Translations under genes and position numbers: made by a program
Shown here: piece by piece, positions 37,101 to 46,277 of the stretch
How positions within the stretch are numbered: position 1 is the stretch's first letter
How the letters are laid out: each line of letters opens with the position of its first letter
DNA from: Ferruginibacter sp.
GTDB taxonomy: Bacteria > Bacteroidota > Bacteroidia > Chitinophagales > Chitinophagaceae
Assembly (NCBI GenBank): GCA_014379625.1
Contig: JACMLJ010000033.1
Span: 124,001-188,000 of the forward strand
DNA: 64,000 bases
Direction of reading: 5' to 3'
Notes under the pieces: generated by a model
Database searches by the model: none
What the model saw: only the letters and a program-made list of their open reading frames with translations
What the model was told of the DNA's origin: nothing

Positions 37101-40100
37101 TTGGGTTTACTGAAAAACCGCTAAAGATGGAATCAATCACTATTGTTTTAGTGATGGAATAAGTACAACCGTTTATCGTTTGTATATCCAGGGTAATATT
37201 ATGATTACCCGGCACCCTGTAATTATAATTTAAGTCGGGCGTATTGGCAACACTGTCCGCATCAATCGTCCATTTATATTTTGCAATGGCATCCACACTT
37301 GACACGTTGCTGGTATATTTTAAAATTGAGGAAGGTGTTAAACAAACAATGGTATTGCCACTGATCGTAGCGGTGGGTAAATTAAAAACACGAATCGTAT
37401 CAGTCAAACTGGTACTGTCACTGCAACCGTTAATTGTTGTACCAACAAGTTTAACTGTATATTTACCCGGTACAGTATAGTTATGTGAGGCATTCACGCT
37501 ATTGCCAGTTGTGCCGTCTCCAAAACTCCAGAGGTAATTATTGACAGCTGCATAGTGACTGGTAAGATTTGTAAATATGGCCGTTCCGCTACCGCAAAAC
37601 TTTGTTGGGTTTAAGGAGAAACCACTAACGATTGAATCGATCGTAATAGTTTTTGAAACACTATACCCGCAGCCATTCACAGTAGTAACGGTAAAAATTA
37701 AAGTATGGTTACCGGGCACCCGGTAATTATAATTTAAATTGGGTGTGTTTGCCACACTGTCGGCATCAATCACCCATTTGTATTTTACAACAGGGTCTAT
37801 ACTGGTAATGGTGCTGGTGTACTGCAGGACGGTTGAGGGTGTTAAGCAAATAATATCAGCTCCGCTGATAACCGCGGCTGGTAAGTTAAAAACCCTTATG
37901 GTATCAATATAAGTAGTGCTGTCTTTACAACCATTGCCGGTAACACCAAATAATTTTACTGAATAATTACCAGGAGCTGTATAGTTATGTGAAGTGCTTG
38001 TTCCTGTAAAAGTTGCGCCATCCCCAAAACTCCAGTTATAATTGGTAACCGGTGAAAAATGACTGGTTAGGTTGGTAAATAATACTGTTCCATTTCCACA
38101 AAACCTTGCGGCACTTGTAGAAAAATCAGTTTTAATGGAATCAATGATAATATTTTTTGAAACCGTAAAATCGCAACCATTCACTGTGCTGATATAAAAA
38201 CTGATAACATGGTTGCCGGGGATCCGGAAGTTATAATTTAAATTGGCAGTATTGGCCACACTGTCTGCATCGATCATCCATTTGTATTTTATAACAGGGT
38301 CTGTACTGGCGATCGTACTGGTGTATATTAATTTTCCGGAAGGGGTTAAACATACGATGCTATCACCGGCAATGGTGGCACGTGGACTTGCATTTACGGT
38401 AACCGCGTTTATCTTCACCATTGAATCAACACATCCATATTTTGATGTTATCAACTGTTTTATGGTATATAAGCCCGGGTTACTATAAAAATGCGGCAAA
38501 GGATTCGCAACAGTATCCATGCTGCCATCACCAAAAAACCATCGATACCTTAAAGAAGAAAAAGCGGTAGTAACACTTTGATTGGTAAATTGAACAGTGC
38601 CACTGTCACAAAATTTATTTTTGTCTGCGATAAATCCGGCCCTTGCAGAATCAACAAACACCGTATCTTTTGCTTTTAATGTAAAGGGACAGCCTTCCGG
38701 ACTTGTAAGCACTACATTGGGTAAATATTTACCGGCATTAGTATAAGTGTGCAATACAACCGAATCGGTTGTTGAAGCATTTACAGGGGTTCCGTCATTA
38801 TAGTCCCAGGAGTAGGTGCTGATGAATGTGCCGGTTACTTTCATGTTGATTGAATAGGGCTTGCAACCATTGCCGGTTAAAGCGGTCAATGCACCGATCG
38901 GGCCTCTTACCCTTATCCACTTATAAGTCGAATCTACACACCCGTTTAAACCCTTTACTTTTAAAGTTACTTTGTAAAAGCCGGGTAGTGCATAAATATG
39001 AGGAGATGGATTTTGATCAGTGCTGCCGGTACCTCCATCACCAAAATCCCAAACATAAGAGCTGGCATAAAGAGAACTGTCACTAAATGGTATGGCAATT
39101 GGAGCGCAACGGGTAGTATCGCCTATTTTAAAATTGGCTACTGGCTTTACTAATTTTATGTAAGAGGTCCTGGTAATACTGTCTAAGCAACCATTTTCGT
39201 CTTTTGCCACCAGCTTAATATTATAATTTCCTTCGCCTGCATAATTATGAGAGCCGTAAAACCCGGTTGATGAAGTACCGTCTCCATAATACCAGGTAAA
39301 TGTTGCATTATAAGCCGATGAGTAGTTATAAAGAAACACATTGTAAGCCCCGCATTTCAGCGTATCGTAACTAAAAAAATCCGCCTTTGGCCTGTATATT
39401 TTTATATAATTGGATTTGCTGATGGAAGAAGTACAACCAATAGAATCAGTAACAGTTAGCGAAACAGTATAAAAATTGTAATAACTATTTCCATTGTATA
39501 GGTGATGGAGCGGAGTGTCGGCTAATGTAGTCTGTGTGGGTGTGCCATCACCAAAACTCCATTGCCATTTAATGATGGGAATATTCGCATTGAGCCGGGT
39601 TGTATCGGTAAACACTACATTTTGAGGGGAGGTGCAACTGGTAAGCGGAGTCGCTCTAAAACCAGCCGTGGGCCTGGCGGTAGTTAAGGGCACCGGAACA
39701 GCTTTTAATTTTGTGGAAACACAACCGATGGAATCAGTAACCGTAAGCCTTACCGTATAGGTTCCGGCGTTATACAAATGATTAAATGGAGTATCTGCTG
39801 CTGTAGTAAGATTAGGTGAACCATCTCCAAATACCCATTGCCGGGCAGTGATGGGAATACTTCCATTTTGTTGGGAAGAATCAGTAAAGGTAACAGCCTG
39901 CGGAACGATGCAACTCACACGCAATAAAGCCCCGAAATTTGCCGAGGGGCCGCGTACAGTAACCGGTATAGGATACAACAGCGAATCTAAACAGCCCAGC
40001 TTATCGGTGATAATAAGTTTTACATAAAACACACCCGTATCCGCATAGGTATGATTAGTATTGCCGTTAAGGTATAATCCGAAACTGTTAAAATACTGCG

Positions 40101-42471
40101 CATTGTTAATGACCTGCCTTACGGTGCCGTCACCAAAGTCCCAGGTATATGTTTTTATTTTTGATGAGTCAATACCAAACGGGTAGAATTGAACATTTTT
40201 ATTATTGCATATATTGGTAGCGCTGGGTGTAAAATTTGCTTTTTCATCTATGATAATGACTCGTTTTCTGCCGGTATCAACCAGATTGGTTATAGTATCC
40301 AGCCGGGTTACGGTAACAATAAATATTTTTTGAGGGGGTGAATAATTATGCGTGACCGGGTTTAGTGGTGAGGTGGTGTACAATGGCGACCCATCACCAA
40401 AATCCCAGCTTTGCACAACTTTATTGCTAACAGTATCGGTAAAGGTTACACTATATTTATTAGCACAAATTTTCCCCACACCAAAGCCGCCCCCTCCTCC
40501 TCCACCTCCTCCCCCTCCACCACCTCCTCCTCCACCCCCGTCATCATCACAAAGCGCTATCACATCCACTTTTTTTGCAATGCTGGTATATGTACATTCT
40601 GCAGTTATTACGGTAAGTGTTGGATTAAATGATCCGGCAGCACTATAAACATGAGCAGACTTATTTGTAGATAAGGTATCATTAGAAGAACCATCTCCGT
40701 AATTCCATACATAACTTATTATTGGAACAATCAGGTTGCTTACCTGCGCTGTGAAGGCCACCGGCAATGGCAGGCACCCTGCAGGGGGAACGTAGGTAAA
40801 ATTAATAACGGGCTGAACAATCCTGATAAAGCTAAATGTAGCCGGTATACCGATACATCCTGCAAGTGTATCCCTTGCAGTTAGTGTTACGGTGAAACTT
40901 CCAAAATTAGTATAGGTATGCGGTACCGGTAGGGTATCATACTTAGTGACAGGCGGAGAGCCATCTCCAAAATTCCAGGTAAATGCCTGATTGGTTCCGG
41001 ATAAAGTGGTGTTGATAAAATTTACCGTAAAGGGTACCGAACAGCCATTGGTTTTTGCCGGTGTGAAACTTGCTACAGGCCCTGCTTTTACATGTACCGG
41101 CTTTTTGATAGTGTCGGCGCAGCCCTGGGTATTGTACGCAATTAAAGAAACTGTATAATTGTTCGGAAGAGCAAATGTATGGTTGGTGGGTGAATTATTC
41201 TGCACCGCGCCGTTATCGCTAAAAACCCATTTAACACTAGCAGGTGCGGGTATCGCACTGCCGCTAAATTGTGTTGAAGTATTTACACAAACCGTATCCG
41301 GGGCGGTTATAAAGTACGGCGCCAGGTTGGCGCCATACTTTACGTGTATCATTTTTGTAATGGTATCACTGCATCCCTGCAGATTATAGGCAATTAAAGT
41401 GATCACATAATTACCGGGGTTTGTAAAACTGTGACTTGTGGGAGAGTAAAACTGTACCGCACCATTATCACTGAAGATCCATTTAACGTAGTATGGAACA
41501 GGATTGGCGCTACCGGTAAACTGGGTAGGCACATTAATACAAACCGTATCAGGCGCAGTAATAAAATACGGTGCAACATTCCCGATATTTATGGTTCGGG
41601 TGGTGGTAGAACTGCAGTTTTTACCCACAGATGCAAGTAAAGTAACCGTATAGCTGCCAGGTGAACTATAAAAATGAGCAGGGTTTTTCAGGTTACTGCT
41701 GTCTCCATCTCCGAAATACCATTTATAAACATTTGTGGGACTTCCCCCGGTGGTGGTATTATTAAAATATACGGTGGAAGTATCTTTGCAACTAAACAAA
41801 GGAGTAGCGGTGAAAGCTGCCACGGGCTTATTGTACACATGCACGTACTGAAACTTAGTAGCAGCGATACTTTCGCAGCCCCAACTGTTTTTTACAATGA
41901 GTGAGATATTGTATAACCCGGGCGTATTGTATACGAAAGTGGGGTTTTTAATGCCGGTTCCCCCGGCTCCAAAATCCCATGTCCAGTTATTAATGGTACC
42001 GGTTGCTGTTGTAGATAAATCCGTGAAGGAAACACTGTGGGGCAAACAGCCCGCAGTATCGCTTGCTACAAAATCCACAGATGGCTGGGGATGTACAATC
42101 ACACTATCGGTTTTCGTTTTAACATCCCCATTTGCAAAACTTACCGTAAGCGTTACATAAAATGTTTGGGAAGTTAAATAGTTGGTGCCCACCGTTGCGG
42201 CGCCATTGAGTATTATTGTACCGTTACCCAGGTTCCAATCCCGGCGTAAAACTGTTCCGCCGGTGGAGGCGTCTGTAAAATTCACCCCGCTTAACGGCAC
42301 ACAACCTGTGCGTATATTAATCGTAAAGTCAGGTGTAGTTTGTGCGGCAACTCCCGAAATAGCCAGTAAAAAAAAAGAAACCAATAAGAAACACCTGAAC
42401 CTGTTTAAAAAAAAAGGCTGCCCAAAACCTGCATAAATTCTTCTTACATCAGTCATTGAAAAAAGTTTCAT
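34126..42471 (-). CDS. Giant PKD-repeat adhesin-like protein with type IX (CHU_C) C-terminal sorting domain
   Basis: About 2,780 residues, exported (signal: FLLVSFFLLAISGVAAQ). I count about 28 PKD/Ig-like modules, marked by WxFGDG or a degenerate YKWxIDADS. In the second half canonical and degenerate modules alternate. Between the early and later modules is a CDDD tract and 18 glycines. Three Ig-like modules (for example YEWTPSASLQ) precede the final ~95 residues: IPKAFTPNNDGLNDRFYVKG, IFDRWGKKVFE, GWDG and GTIMVVK, a gliding-motility/type IX secretion B-type sorting domain. A surface adhesin or gliding filament role is inferred. The ATG at 42471 is one codon after a TTG; a TAnnTTTG element lies at 42499-42506. 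Confidence 0.93.
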   Translation of the reverse strand: MKLFSMTDVRRIYAGFGQPFFLNRFRCFLLVSFFLLAISGVAAQTTPDFTINIRTGCVPLSGVNFTDASTGGTVLRRDWNLGNGTIILNGAATVGTNYLTSQTFYVTLTVSFANGDVKTKTDSVIVHPQPSVDFVASDTAGCLPHSVSFTDLSTTATGTINNWTWDFGAGGTGIKNPTFVYNTPGLYNISLIVKNSWGCESIAATKFQYVHVYNKPVAAFTATPLFSCKDTSTVYFNNTTTGGSPTNVYKWYFGDGDSSNLKNPAHFYSSPGSYTVTLLASVGKNCSSTTTRTINIGNVAPYFITAPDTVCINVPTQFTGSANPVPYYVKWIFSDNGAVQFYSPTSHSFTNPGNYVITLIAYNLQGCSDTITKMIHVKYGANLAPYFITAPDTVCVNTSTQFSGSAIPAPASVKWVFSDNGAVQNNSPTNHTFALPNNYTVSLIAYNTQGCADTIKKPVHVKAGPVASFTPAKTNGCSVPFTVNFINTTLSGTNQAFTWNFGDGSPPVTKYDTLPVPHTYTNFGSFTVTLTARDTLAGCIGIPATFSFIRIVQPVINFTYVPPAGCLPLPVAFTAQVSNLIVPIISYVWNYGDGSSNDTLSTNKSAHVYSAAGSFNPTLTVITAECTYTSIAKKVDVIALCDDDGGGGGGGGGGGGGGGGGGFGVGKICANKYSVTFTDTVSNKVVQSWDFGDGSPLYTTSPLNPVTHNYSPPQKIFIVTVTRLDTITNLVDTGRKRVIIIDEKANFTPSATNICNNKNVQFYPFGIDSSKIKTYTWDFGDGTVRQVINNAQYFNSFGLYLNGNTNHTYADTGVFYVKLIITDKLGCLDSLLYPIPVTVRGPSANFGALLRVSCIVPQAVTFTDSSQQNGSIPITARQWVFGDGSPNLTTAADTPFNHLYNAGTYTVRLTVTDSIGCVSTKLKAVPVPLTTARPTAGFRATPLTSCTSPQNVVFTDTTRLNANIPIIKWQWSFGDGTPTQTTLADTPLHHLYNGNSYYNFYTVSLTVTDSIGCTSSISKSNYIKIYRPKADFFSYDTLKCGAYNVFLYNYSSAYNATFTWYYGDGTSSTGFYGSHNYAGEGNYNIKLVAKDENGCLDSITRTSYIKLVKPVANFKIGDTTRCAPIAIPFSDSSLYASSYVWDFGDGGTGSTDQNPSPHIYALPGFYKVTLKVKGLNGCVDSTYKWIRVRGPIGALTALTGNGCKPYSINMKVTGTFISTYSWDYNDGTPVNASTTDSVVLHTYTNAGKYLPNVVLTSPEGCPFTLKAKDTVFVDSARAGFIADKNKFCDSGTVQFTNQSVTTAFSSLRYRWFFGDGSMDTVANPLPHFYSNPGLYTIKQLITSKYGCVDSMVKINAVTVNASPRATIAGDSIVCLTPSGKLIYTSTIASTDPVIKYKWMIDADSVANTANLNYNFRIPGNHVISFYISTVNGCDFTVSKNIIIDSIKTDFSTSAARFCGNGTVLFTNLTSHFSPVTNYNWSFGDGATFTGTSTSHNYTAPGNYSVKLFGVTGNGCKDSTTYIDTIRVFNLPAAVISGADIICLTPSTVLQYTSTITSIDPVVKYKWVIDADSVANTPNLNYNYRVPGNHTLIFTVTTVNGCGYSVSKTITIDSIVSGFSLNPTKFCGSGTAIFTNLTSHYAAVNNYLWSFGDGTTGNSVNASHNYTVPGKYTVKLVGTTINGCSDSTSLTDTIRVFNLPTATISGNTIVCLTPSSILKYTSNVSSVDAIAKYKWTIDADSVANTPDLNYNYRVPGNHNITLDIQTINGCTYSITKTIVIDSIFSGFSVNPTKFCGSGMAIFTNLSSHYAAVNNYLWSFGDGTTGNSMNASHTYTVPGKYTAKLVGTTINGCKDSTTFIDTILVFNLPTATISGNSVVCLTPSTTLQYTSNVSSVDAIAKYKWAIDADSVANTPDLNYNYRVPGNHTITLDIQTINGCTYSVTKTIVIDSIVSGFSLNPTKFCDSGTVNFINLTKHYAVINNYTWSFGDGTTFNGLNASHSYPAEGNYTVKLSATTLNGCKDSTIYIDTIRVFHLPHSVIAGDSIHCMPGDYSYTSVTSSVDSIMKYQWYVDGLQSSLANDLIYNFNAGNHLLALKVTTVNGCTDSVFRNIIVDSVKAAFSISQQKFCGDTGRVQFTGLSAYRFSIVKYEWFFGDNTTSQLKDPAHTYRQAGIYDVKLVVTSEHGCTDTLLQPRAIEIYNNPVASFTGNSIHCSPGIMTYTSNSTAGNVITQYEWRVNGNLAGNTPVISFDFSPPGIYDVLLQVTTDKACMDDSIRRIIIDSILTDFSIINPKICGDTGTVRFSNLSNSRFGNNSFLWSFGDGQTATDADPVHFYTSPGNYIVTLTATTANGCTRTKVSTDTVTIYTKTTATITGDIEKCMQQTLLYRASIQTQDTVTSYTWKLNNTIVSNRDSLSYYFSTAGVYTVGLDLLTGFGCKVNAQKQVIIRPLPIPAAAPDTVICRGGTVLLRSFDGIAYEWTPSASLQNINTATPLATPATTSSYDVKVTNQFGCIQRDTVTIGVDIPVGLTVGKNDTLCIGNRVQLQANGLASAYLWSPAAGLTDPSVARPFASPLVTTTYQVIAYSGNVCKNDTGSVNIAVGNIPLVNAGPDMNIASGTPVQLLARVNSADVSKYAWGPATGLSCINCPDPRFIADNNISYKVTVQTIYKCTASDEISIFVFCGKGQLYIPKAFTPNNDGLNDRFYVKGFGLARVKRLIIFDRWGKKVFEKQQVPVNDPSYGWDGLVNGIPVDNTAAFVYVLDVICKDGQEFNLKGTIMVVK
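36640..38440 (-). repeat. Four tandem copies of a 504-bp unit inside the PKD gene
   Basis: Equivalent positions recur exactly every 504 bp, for example the GTCNGCATCA word at 36751, 37255, 37759 and 38263. Each unit encodes 168 residues: one degenerate and one canonical PKD module. The first two copies are nearly identical in DNA. Boundaries are approximate. Confidence 0.85.
40486..40539 (-). repeat. (GGN)18 poly-glycine microsatellite
   Basis: Eighteen consecutive glycine codons of mixed third bases within the PKD gene, directly after a Cys-Asp-Asp-Asp tract and before FGVGKIC. In-frame expansion or contraction would only alter linker length. Confidence 0.9.
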
Positions 42472-42498
42472 CAAATTATTCGGTTGCCCTTTCGTTCA

Positions 42499-42506
42499 CA
42501 AAGTTA
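42499..42506 (-). promoter_or_regulatory. Bacteroidota -7 element for the giant PKD gene
   Basis: Minus strand reads TAACTTTG, an exact TAnnTTTG match, 28 bp before the ATG at 42471. Confidence 0.5.
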
Positions 42507-42552
42507 TTTAACTGCTGCGGAAGGTTTAAAATCAACATTGTGTAAAGTTTTG

Positions 42553-42577
42553 TACAATTAGTTTTTAACTAATTGTA
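42553..42577. promoter_or_regulatory. Perfect palindrome upstream of the PKD gene
   Basis: TACAATTAGTT and AACTAATTGTA form an 11-bp stem with a TTT loop. It lies about 50 bp upstream of the -7 element, a position suited to an operator. It lacks a GC-rich stem, so a terminator is less likely. Confidence 0.5.
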
Positions 42578-42928
42578 AAATATTAAACAGCTAAAGCAGC
42601 CATGCTCTGGCTGCGCGACCATAGTCTTCAGCAAAATATTGGTATCTGCAAAAATTAAATGTACGGACTTTATATGTATTAAGGCATTCCCTGACAAAGG
42701 TTTTTACAAAGGTTAAAAACTGTTATTTGATATTGAGTGCCATCCAAACCTGGCACCTGGAATGAAACTAGGTTATGGGATGGAATTTTAAGAAGCATAT
42801 ATCAGCAGTGATTGGTAAGTGGGGAATTAATTTATCATTCATTTTTCGAAAAAAGAGAAACAGTGACTGGTGTTATAAATTTGCCAGATCATTTAGTGAT
42901 TTTTTATTTCCCTGATACAAAATGCATA

Positions 42929-44680
42929 TTAAAGATTCGCCTTTTTAGGCTTAACCGGCTCCTCAAAAGAATTGGCCCCGCGAACTTTTACTTTCCGGCG
43001 ATACAATTTATCGCCGCAGGAAACATACAAAATATTAAAATCAGCGCCGCCAAAGCAACAATTCGAAGACTGCCCGCCGGGTACCGGTATAATCGCGTTT
43101 ACCCGCCCCAACTGATCCATTACCTGTATCCCCAAACGCGAAGTAACATATACCCTGCCCGCAGTATCGCATTTAACACCATCGGGCCACGCATTCTCAC
43201 TGTTATCCGGTACATGCAACCAGCCAAAACGTTGTTTGTAAATAAGTGTCCCATCCGGATTGATCCTATAAATCCACACCCAATGGGTTGCTGATTCCGT
43301 CACATACAATTGGGTTTGATCCGGGGTAAGTGCTATACCATTGGCAAATTTCAATCCTTCATCAACAACAATTTTTTCGCCATTGGGCCGTACCAGGTAA
43401 AGTTTACCCGGCCTTTCACTCCCGTTGGGTGAAGTAAGATATATATTACCGTTTTTTGCAACCACCAGGTCGTTACCCGCTATAGAATCCGCTACAACAG
43501 ATTCCTTTTCATTTGAATCAAAGCTTAGTATTTGCTTGGTTCCACCGGCAACTGTATATCGCTTCCTGTCTGGGCCAAAGGATGTACCACTGGCTTTCCT
43601 GGAATCCAACGGTAATAACAATACTTTTCCATCCAGCCCTATTTTATAGGTTTTTGAATTTGGAATATCCTGAAAAAAAACTTCGCCGCCCGCATTTGCC
43701 GCCGTACCTTCTGTAAAGGTATACCCCTGCCCCGCTAATTCCCAGTCTTGCCCGGGCATTAATATGTCGCTTAAGTATTGGTTCTTTGAAGTTCCCCTGT
43801 TTACCTGTTTTGGCCAGTCCTTCCATAGCCAGCGCATGGCAGCGGGAAAAACGGCTGATCCCTGGTTGCCGTTATGTCCACCTTCTCCCCAAACATGCCG
43901 GACCTCATAACCTGCAAATGTGAGTGCCCGCTCCAATGTTTCGTTGGCCTTCCACCAATCGCCTCCATAAATATTAAGATCATTAGATCCGTCCTGTAAA
44001 AAAATCCGGATGGGTTTGGGTTCATATTTCCTGATCAGGGTGGAATAACGATCGGCCCCACGAAGGCCAACGTATGTGCCGATTGCGCTAAACACACGCG
44101 AAAATGCTTCCGGTTTTTCCCATGCTGCGGTAAAAGCGCAAACAGCCCCGCTGCTCGACCCGCCAATGGCCCGGTCGTTACCATTTTTTGATAAACGGAT
44201 GGCACGGCCATCGCTTGCTTTTTGCTTTTCTACTTCAGGCAAAATTTCTTCTGTAATAAAACGTGCATAGGCATCACCCAACCCATCGTATTCAAAACTT
44301 CGGTTGAAGCGGTCACTGGCTGATTGGGCGTTGGCTGCCAATACCCGTCCGGGCATTATAAAAACACCGATGGTGACGGGCATTTCATTGCTATAAATGA
44401 GGTTATCAAATACTATGGGTGCTTTCCACTGTATGCCATCCTGGTTCACATATACACAGGCTGGTTTGTCGGGCTGGTATTGTGCCGGAACATACACCCA
44501 ATATTCCCGCCATGTTCCCGGAAAAATTGTAGAATTTTCAAACGTAAATTTTAATACTTCGCCTTTGGGCACTCCTGCCTGCCCGATGGAAGCTGAATCG
44601 ATCTCGTATTTTTCCACCGGTGCCTGGCCCGCAACAATGGTTTGTGAAAGGATCAAAACAAAGCACAATAACTTATTCAT
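42929..44680 (-). CDS. Exported esterase fused to an SMP-30/gluconolactonase-like propeller
   Basis: 583 residues with a signal peptide (MNKLLCFVLILSQTIVAGQ). Residues ~35-300 are an alpha/beta-hydrolase of the esterase D/enterochelin esterase type: nucleophile GGSSSGA, a possible acid in DGSNDLNIYGG and His in EGGHNGNQG. Residues ~310-583 are a six-bladed SMP-30/gluconolactonase-like propeller (FANGIALTPDQTQLYVTES, WPDGVKCDTAGRVYVTS, NCCFGGADFNILYVSC). The pairing suggests sequential removal of ester groups and lactone opening on sugars, which fits the saccharolytic genes to the right. Substrate not established. Confidence 0.88.
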   Translation of the reverse strand: MNKLLCFVLILSQTIVAGQAPVEKYEIDSASIGQAGVPKGEVLKFTFENSTIFPGTWREYWVYVPAQYQPDKPACVYVNQDGIQWKAPIVFDNLIYSNEMPVTIGVFIMPGRVLAANAQSASDRFNRSFEYDGLGDAYARFITEEILPEVEKQKASDGRAIRLSKNGNDRAIGGSSSGAVCAFTAAWEKPEAFSRVFSAIGTYVGLRGADRYSTLIRKYEPKPIRIFLQDGSNDLNIYGGDWWKANETLERALTFAGYEVRHVWGEGGHNGNQGSAVFPAAMRWLWKDWPKQVNRGTSKNQYLSDILMPGQDWELAGQGYTFTEGTAANAGGEVFFQDIPNSKTYKIGLDGKVLLLPLDSRKASGTSFGPDRKRYTVAGGTKQILSFDSNEKESVVADSIAGNDLVVAKNGNIYLTSPNGSERPGKLYLVRPNGEKIVVDEGLKFANGIALTPDQTQLYVTESATHWVWIYRINPDGTLIYKQRFGWLHVPDNSENAWPDGVKCDTAGRVYVTSRLGIQVMDQLGRVNAIIPVPGGQSSNCCFGGADFNILYVSCGDKLYRRKVKVRGANSFEEPVKPKKANL

Positions 44681-45187
44681 GATGGAAGCTGTTTTAAATT
44701 ATCATAAACCTTTTTCCATCTAAAGTTCTGTTTTCTTTTACCAAATAGTCTATTTGGAATAAAATTACCGTCAGTTGTGTATGGTATAATGCAAACGCAC
44801 AGAAAAGTTATCGATAGTATGGCTTTGAAACGTTTACTTTCGAAACCCGCAAACCACATACGAGGTCGTTTTGCCGCATAATACAGCTCTTACCCGGAAT
44901 ATTAGTGATGAAGAAGGAGAAAGTTTTTTTGTGAATCAACGTTAAAGGGTTCCCTTTTTTGATTGAATCAGCAAGCCTTTGCGGACAGGTCATCAAAATT
45001 AGAGGAAGGAAAATTGAAGAAACCGTTTCATATAGGAGAAGGAGAAGGATTTCTAATACAATGATGACATTATATGAAATAACAGGATCGATACCTGTTA
45101 TATTCATTAGATTTCCACCCTGTGATATGTTGCGTAATGTATCAACAGGTAGTACTAACATGGATAGCAAGGAGTAAAAAATATCTA
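44681..45187. other. Intergenic region, no convincing gene
   Basis: Two overlapping opposite-strand frames exist here (minus 44808-45170, plus 44959-45177), but neither has a recognisable domain, and the codon use is unconvincing. Possibly a decayed sequence. Confidence 0.45.
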
Positions 45188-45228
45188 AGGAAACAGGGTA
45201 AATGAGGATTTCACCTACCCTGTTTCTT
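45188..45228 (-). terminator. Terminator of the glutamine synthetase gene
   Basis: Stem GAAACAGGGTA with TACCCTGTTTC plus flanking pairs, loop of 15 bases, directly after the stop. On the minus strand a T-rich tract follows. Confidence 0.75.
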
Positions 45229-45230
45229 AA

Positions 45231-46277
45231 CTAAGCTACTTTCATTTCTTTATCAGATGACATTTGCATCTCAACCGATTTTACGGTTTTTATAATACGT
45301 CCGGCAACTTTATATGGATCTGCTGCACTGTTGGGCCTACGGTCTTCCAGCCACCCCTTCCATCCTTTTTCAACAGCACCGATAGGTATACGAATGGATG
45401 CGCCCCTGTCTGACACTCCATATTTGAAATCAAATATTGCTGCCGTTTCGTGCTTACCGGTAAGCCGAAGGTGGTTATCTGGTCCATACACTTCAATATG
45501 TTCTTTCACGACCGGGCGGAAAGCTTCACATATTTCTTCAAACATTTCACGATTTCCGCAGGTCCTTAGCACAGAGTTTGAAAAATTGGCATGCATGCCG
45601 CTACCATTCCAGTCGAGGTTGCCCAAAGGTTTGCAATGCCAGTTGATCGAAAGTCCATATTTTTCTCCTATGCGCTCTAAGAGGTAACGGGCGAGCCAAA
45701 CCTGGTCACCGGCCTCCCTGGCCCCTTTTGCAAAAATCTGGAATTCCCACTGACCTGTAGCTACTTCTGCGTTAATACCTTCAACATTGAGTCCTGCATC
45801 GAGGCAAGCATCAAGATGTTCATCTACCATGTCGCGGCCATATGCTTTCCCTGCGCCTACCGAACAGTAGTAAGGACCCTGCGGCCTGGGGTAACCCCCT
45901 TCAGGAAAACCAAGCGGTTTATCGGTTTCCGGCTTCCACAGGAAATACTCCTGTTCAAACCCGAACCAGAAATCATTGTCATCATCGTCTATTAATGCTC
46001 TTCCATTACTTATATGTGGTGTACCATCGTGATTTAATACCTCACACATTACGAGGTACCCGTTTTTACGTTGCGGGTCCTTTATTATAAATGAAGGTTT
46101 CAATAAACAATCGGAAGAACCGCCCGGAGCTTGTTCCGTTGAAGATCCATCAAAAGACCATATCGGACAATCGTCCAGGCTTCCCGAGAAATCTTTTTCA
46201 ATTTTTGTTTTGCTGCGAAGGCTTTGTACAGGCTGGTACCCATCAAGCCAAATGTATTCTAACTTTGAGACTGACAT
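45231..46277 (-). CDS. glnII: Glutamine synthetase, GSII (beta-grasp) type
   Basis: Makes glutamine from glutamate, ammonia and ATP. The 348-residue length and sequence match the short eukaryote-like GSII class rather than the ~470-residue bacterial GSI: EYIWLDGYQPVQSLRSKT, WSFDGSSTEQAPGGSSD, GFEQEYFLW, AEVATGQWEFQI, NWHCKPLGNLDWNGSGMHAN, RLTGKHETA and DRGASIRIP. These include the Mn/Mg-binding glutamates and ammonia-site residues. It is flanked by long intergenic spaces and its own terminator, so it is monocistronic and probably nitrogen-regulated, though I see no operator. Confidence 0.95.
   Translation of the reverse strand: MSVSKLEYIWLDGYQPVQSLRSKTKIEKDFSGSLDDCPIWSFDGSSTEQAPGGSSDCLLKPSFIIKDPQRKNGYLVMCEVLNHDGTPHISNGRALIDDDDNDFWFGFEQEYFLWKPETDKPLGFPEGGYPRPQGPYYCSVGAGKAYGRDMVDEHLDACLDAGLNVEGINAEVATGQWEFQIFAKGAREAGDQVWLARYLLERIGEKYGLSINWHCKPLGNLDWNGSGMHANFSNSVLRTCGNREMFEEICEAFRPVVKEHIEVYGPDNHLRLTGKHETAAIFDFKYGVSDRGASIRIPIGAVEKGWKGWLEDRRPNSAADPYKVAGRIIKTVKSVEMQMSSDKEMKVA

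Larger units (their letters stand above)
42472..42928. other. Divergent-free intergenic region upstream of the PKD gene
   Basis: No gene is seen. It contains the promoter element for the PKD gene and a perfect palindrome at 42553-42577. Confidence 0.5.

Noticed and set aside
40352..40648. Plus-strand proline-rich frame inside the PKD gene
   Set aside because: It is the complement of the poly-glycine tract in the real minus-strand gene.
44808..45170. Minus-strand frame of 120 residues between the esterase and glutamine synthetase genes
   Set aside because: No domain or signal peptide pattern that I trust, and it conflicts with an equally weak plus-strand frame at 44959-45177.
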